Below are positions 7,067-7,348 of a DNA stretch of 7,348 bases, in pieces (the stretch's first letter is position 1; each line of letters begins with the position of its first letter). The notes beneath the pieces were generated by a model. The model was not told the DNA's origin. It worked only from the letters and a program-made list of their open reading frames with translations, and ran no database searches. Origin of the DNA: Lysinibacillus sp. (lineage in GTDB: Bacteria; Bacillota; Bacilli; Bacillales_A; Planococcaceae); assembly GCA_012735355.1 (NCBI GenBank), contig JAAYHP010000524.1, positions 1 through 7,348 of the forward strand, given 5' to 3'. A program made the translations under genes and the position numbers.

Positions 7067-7116
7067 TGTACCCGTTCCAAAAATCAGAATTTACACACAA
7101 TATTAAATAAAGCATA

Positions 7117-7150
7117 AACGAAAATTATAGTGGAATACAACTAATTACAA
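7117..7150 (-). promoter_or_regulatory. Candidate promoter of the yeaC-yeaD-yebA operon
   Basis: A perfect -10 TATAAT is seen on the minus strand (7129-7124). The best -35, TTGTAA (7150-7145), is only 15 bases away, shorter than the usual 17. Transcription would start near 7117 and give a leader of about 64 bases. The surrounding DNA is very AT-rich, so the -10 is more convincing than the -35. No operator was recognised. Confidence 0.5.
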
Positions 7151-7224
7151 TACATATACAGTTTTTTAAACATTCATTTCCATAAGTTTATTTTCCACCT
7201 TTTTCCGTAAATTTAAACAAAAAA

Positions 7225-7348
7225 GAGAGGTTGGGACAAAAGTAAAAACTCATCATTTTCTCTTAAAAGAAAATGATGAGTTTTTGATATTAAACTGAAA
7301 ATTGATTTCCGTTCCGGGGACGCTTTCCACGGGCCCGACTCGAGCCTC
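7225..7348. repeat. Edge of a probable dispersed intergenic repeat (truncated by window end)
   Basis: On the plus strand, GAGAGGTTGGGACAAAAGT is followed by a long perfect hairpin. A short AT-rich stretch comes next, then a GC-rich block beginning CCGTTCCGGGGACGCTTTCC and ending in CGAGCCTC. The last 40 bases are 29/40 G+C, against very AT-rich DNA just inside. I recall similar GGTTGGGACAAAA and GGGGACGCTTTCCGCGGGC blocks scattered between genes in Bacillales genomes, sometimes near insertion sequence ends. No transposase or target duplication is visible. The repeat identity therefore rests on memory and the abrupt composition change; the inner boundary is approximate. Confidence 0.55.
7244..7285. 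terminator. Long perfect hairpin with T runs on both sides (possible two-way terminator)
   Basis: The arms at 7244-7261 and 7268-7285 are perfect 18-base inverted complements around a 6-base loop. The stem begins with five A and ends with five T, so each strand's RNA would end the hairpin in a run of U. This fits an intrinsic terminator working in both directions, and it would shield the yeaC operon from upstream transcription. It lies inside the probable repeat, so it may instead be part of that element's structure. Confidence 0.6.

Noticed and set aside
7054..7080. Upstream TTG start that would extend yeaC by nine residues
   Set aside because: The GGGAGG ribosome binding site at 7061-7066 would then be inside the gene, and it is ideally spaced for the ATG at 7053.
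6809..7117. 102-codon plus-strand open frame across the start of yeaC
   Set aside because: It is antisense to the strongly conserved Walker A region of the MoxR ATPase and has no supporting features of its own.

Overview
The window reads as chromosomal DNA from a low-GC Gram-positive bacterium of the order Bacillales. It has AT-rich intergenic regions, strong GGAGG-type ribosome binding sites, purine riboswitch control, and the B. subtilis gene order yeaC-yeaD-yebA-guaA-pbuG. Protein sequences resemble Bacillaceae/Planococcaceae homologues (Lysinibacillus-like genera are my guess). The genus cannot be fixed from this sequence alone. Every real gene lies on the minus strand, so transcription runs from high to low coordinates.

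From right to left: 7225-7348 is the edge of what looks like a dispersed intergenic repeat, with a long perfect hairpin followed by a GC-rich tail cut by the window end. An AT-rich leader with a candidate promoter follows. Next come three tightly coupled genes: a MoxR-family AAA+ ATPase (yeaC), a membrane-anchored DUF58 protein (yeaD) and a TgpA-type membrane transglutaminase-like protein (yebA). They are joined by a 4-base ATGA overlap and a 4-base GTGA overlap. MoxR, DUF58 and transglutaminase proteins recur together in bacteria and probably form one envelope-associated module, but their substrate is not established.

GMP synthase (guaA) follows after 68 bases with no visible terminator in between. 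It has its own candidate promoter overlapping the yebA stop codon and ends at a clear intrinsic terminator. The 431-base gap between guaA and pbuG is almost wholly regulatory. On the minus strand it holds a pair of inverted PurR-box-like sequences, a good sigma-A promoter, a guanine-type purine riboswitch aptamer, an antiterminator/terminator switch and the pbuG ribosome binding site. pbuG (hypoxanthine/guanine permease) runs off the left edge, with 233 codons present.

The two purine genes complement each other: GuaA makes GMP from XMP and PbuG imports guanine and hypoxanthine. The importer appears to be doubly regulated, at initiation by PurR and at elongation by guanine sensing. No phage, CRISPR, tRNA or rRNA genes were seen. 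The most notable deviations are two substitutions in a normally near-invariant GuaA motif, a degenerate metal-site motif in the DUF58 protein, and the repeat at the right edge. I found no clearly new multi-gene system; the MoxR-DUF58-TgpA module is the least understood part.
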